From Campylobacterales bacterium (GTDB lineage: Bacteria; Campylobacterota; Campylobacteria; Campylobacterales; JALSKU01), in NCBI GenBank assembly GCA_027023175.1, contig JALVWW010000277.1, forward strand, positions 1-7,790: a stretch of DNA of 7,790 nucleotides, written 5' to 3'. Position 1 is the stretch's first letter. Each line of letters begins with the position of its first letter. This document shows positions 7,646 through 7,790 of the stretch, in pieces. The notes beneath the pieces are model-generated. The model saw nothing but the letters and a program-made list of their open reading frames with translations. It was not told the DNA's origin and searched no databases. The position numbers and the translations under genes are program-made.

Positions 7646-7658
7646 TATAAAGTATTTT
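7636..7658 (+). terminator. Possible weak intrinsic terminator at the end of the glycan operon
   Basis: CTTTAT (7636-7641) and ATAAAG (7647-7652) form a 6-bp stem with a 5-base loop, preceded by a 7-A run (7627-7633) and followed by TATTTT. The stem contains only two G/C pairs and overlaps the stop codon, so it is weak and may not terminate efficiently. Confidence 0.25.
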
Positions 7659-7675
7659 AATTTCAATACACTCTG

Positions 7676-7704
7676 TTGACTTTACATCCCATTTGGGATA
7701 TAAT
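7676..7704 (+). promoter_or_regulatory. Near-consensus sigma-70 promoter
   Basis: TTGACT (7676-7681, five of six bases matching the -35 consensus) is followed after exactly 17 bases by TATAAT (7699-7704, a perfect -10). Transcription would start near 7711, leaving a leader of only about 13 bases that holds the AAAAGGA Shine-Dalgarno (7711-7717) of the gene at 7724. It separates that gene from the polysaccharide operon. Confidence 0.75.
7682..7703. promoter_or_regulatory. Palindromic operator candidate in the promoter spacer
   Basis: A core ATCCCA-TT-TGGGAT (7686-7699) has perfect 6-bp arms. It is flanked by TTA and TAA after one mismatched position on each side, giving a 22-bp imperfect palindrome. 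It fills the space between -35 and -10 and overlaps most of the -10, so a bound repressor would block polymerase. The adjacent antitoxin-like gene is the natural candidate regulator, as ribbon-helix-helix antitoxins usually repress their own promoters. Confidence 0.55.
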
Positions 7705-7723
7705 TAATAAAAAAGGATACACT

Positions 7724-7790
7724 ATGCCTAAAACACAAACAACCATCCGTTTAGAAGAGAATGATTATAAAGAAGCACGAGAAATATTGG
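7724..7790 (+). CDS. Probable ribbon-helix-helix antitoxin or DNA-binding protein, 3' truncated
   Basis: Only the first 22 codons are in the window. The ATG at 7724 follows AAAAGGA by six bases and a near-consensus promoter. The peptide begins MPKTQTTIRL, then EENDYKEAREIL. A short polar tip, a beta strand with alternating residues (QTTIRLEE) and the start of an amphipathic helix form the expected N terminus of a ribbon-helix-helix protein such as RelB/DinJ or CopG-type antitoxins. In that fold the strand (T, T, R side chains) contacts DNA. A toxin gene would be expected just downstream but cannot be seen. The fold call rests on a short fragment; a solitary RHH regulator is the main alternative. 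Confidence 0.6.
   Translation, partial: MPKTQTTIRLEENDYKEAREIL

Noticed and set aside
7652..7669. Hairpin GTATT/AATAC as a terminator
   Set aside because: It has a five-pair AT-rich stem, an eight-base loop and no following T run; the stem at 7636-7652 is a better though still weak candidate.
1..7790. tRNA, rRNA, CRISPR arrays, insertion sequences or long repeats
   Set aside because: No cloverleaf-like segments, regularly spaced repeats, transposase motifs or terminal inverted repeats were seen; coding genes occupy nearly all of the window.

Overview
This window is the distal part of a cell-surface polysaccharide (O-antigen or similar glycan) biosynthesis operon. It is followed by a separately promoted unit that begins with a probable ribbon-helix-helix antitoxin cut off by the window edge. 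The DNA is strongly AT-rich, with heavy use of AAA, ATA and AGA codons. The genes are tightly packed, and the initiating transferase and SDR enzyme are of the WbpL and WbpV type. This fits a Gram-negative bacterium, most likely of the Campylobacterota (Sulfurimonas, Sulfurovum or Arcobacter-like), but the taxon is inferred from composition and style, not from a marker gene.

Layout: (1) 1-738, 3' part of a multi-pass membrane protein resembling a Wzy polymerase or O-antigen ligase, open at the left edge; (2) 726-1763, GT4-like glycosyltransferase; (3) 1763-3580, glutamine-dependent asparagine-synthetase-family amidotransferase, probably acting on a sugar; (4) 3570-4703 and (5) 4693-5832, two further GT4 glycosyltransferases with GTG and TTG starts; (6) 5829-6686, extended SDR NAD(P)-dependent sugar reductase/epimerase; (7) 6683-7645, polyprenyl-phosphate sugar-1-phosphate transferase of the MraY/WecA/WbpL family. 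All seven genes are on the + strand, and every neighbouring pair overlaps (13, 1, 11, 11, 4 and 4 bp), so the block looks like one translationally coupled transcript. No promoter for it is visible inside the window.

How it works together (inference from families): the SDR enzyme finishes a nucleotide sugar, possibly UDP-N-acetylquinovosamine or UDP-N-acetylfucosamine. The WbpL-type enzyme loads the first sugar phosphate onto undecaprenyl phosphate, and the three glycosyltransferases extend the repeat unit. The AsnB-like enzyme amidates a carboxyl group, most plausibly on a uronic acid, and the Wzy-like protein polymerises or transfers the finished units. The flippase, the 4,6-dehydratase and other sugar-nucleotide genes are expected outside the window.

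Points of interest are a 7-G tract inside the asnB-family ATP-site motif that could act as a slippage switch, and a near-consensus sigma-70 promoter at 7676-7704 whose spacer is filled by a 22-bp imperfect palindrome. That palindrome looks like a built-in operator for the downstream antitoxin-like gene. I see no clearly undescribed system; most of the window is a recognisable glycan locus.
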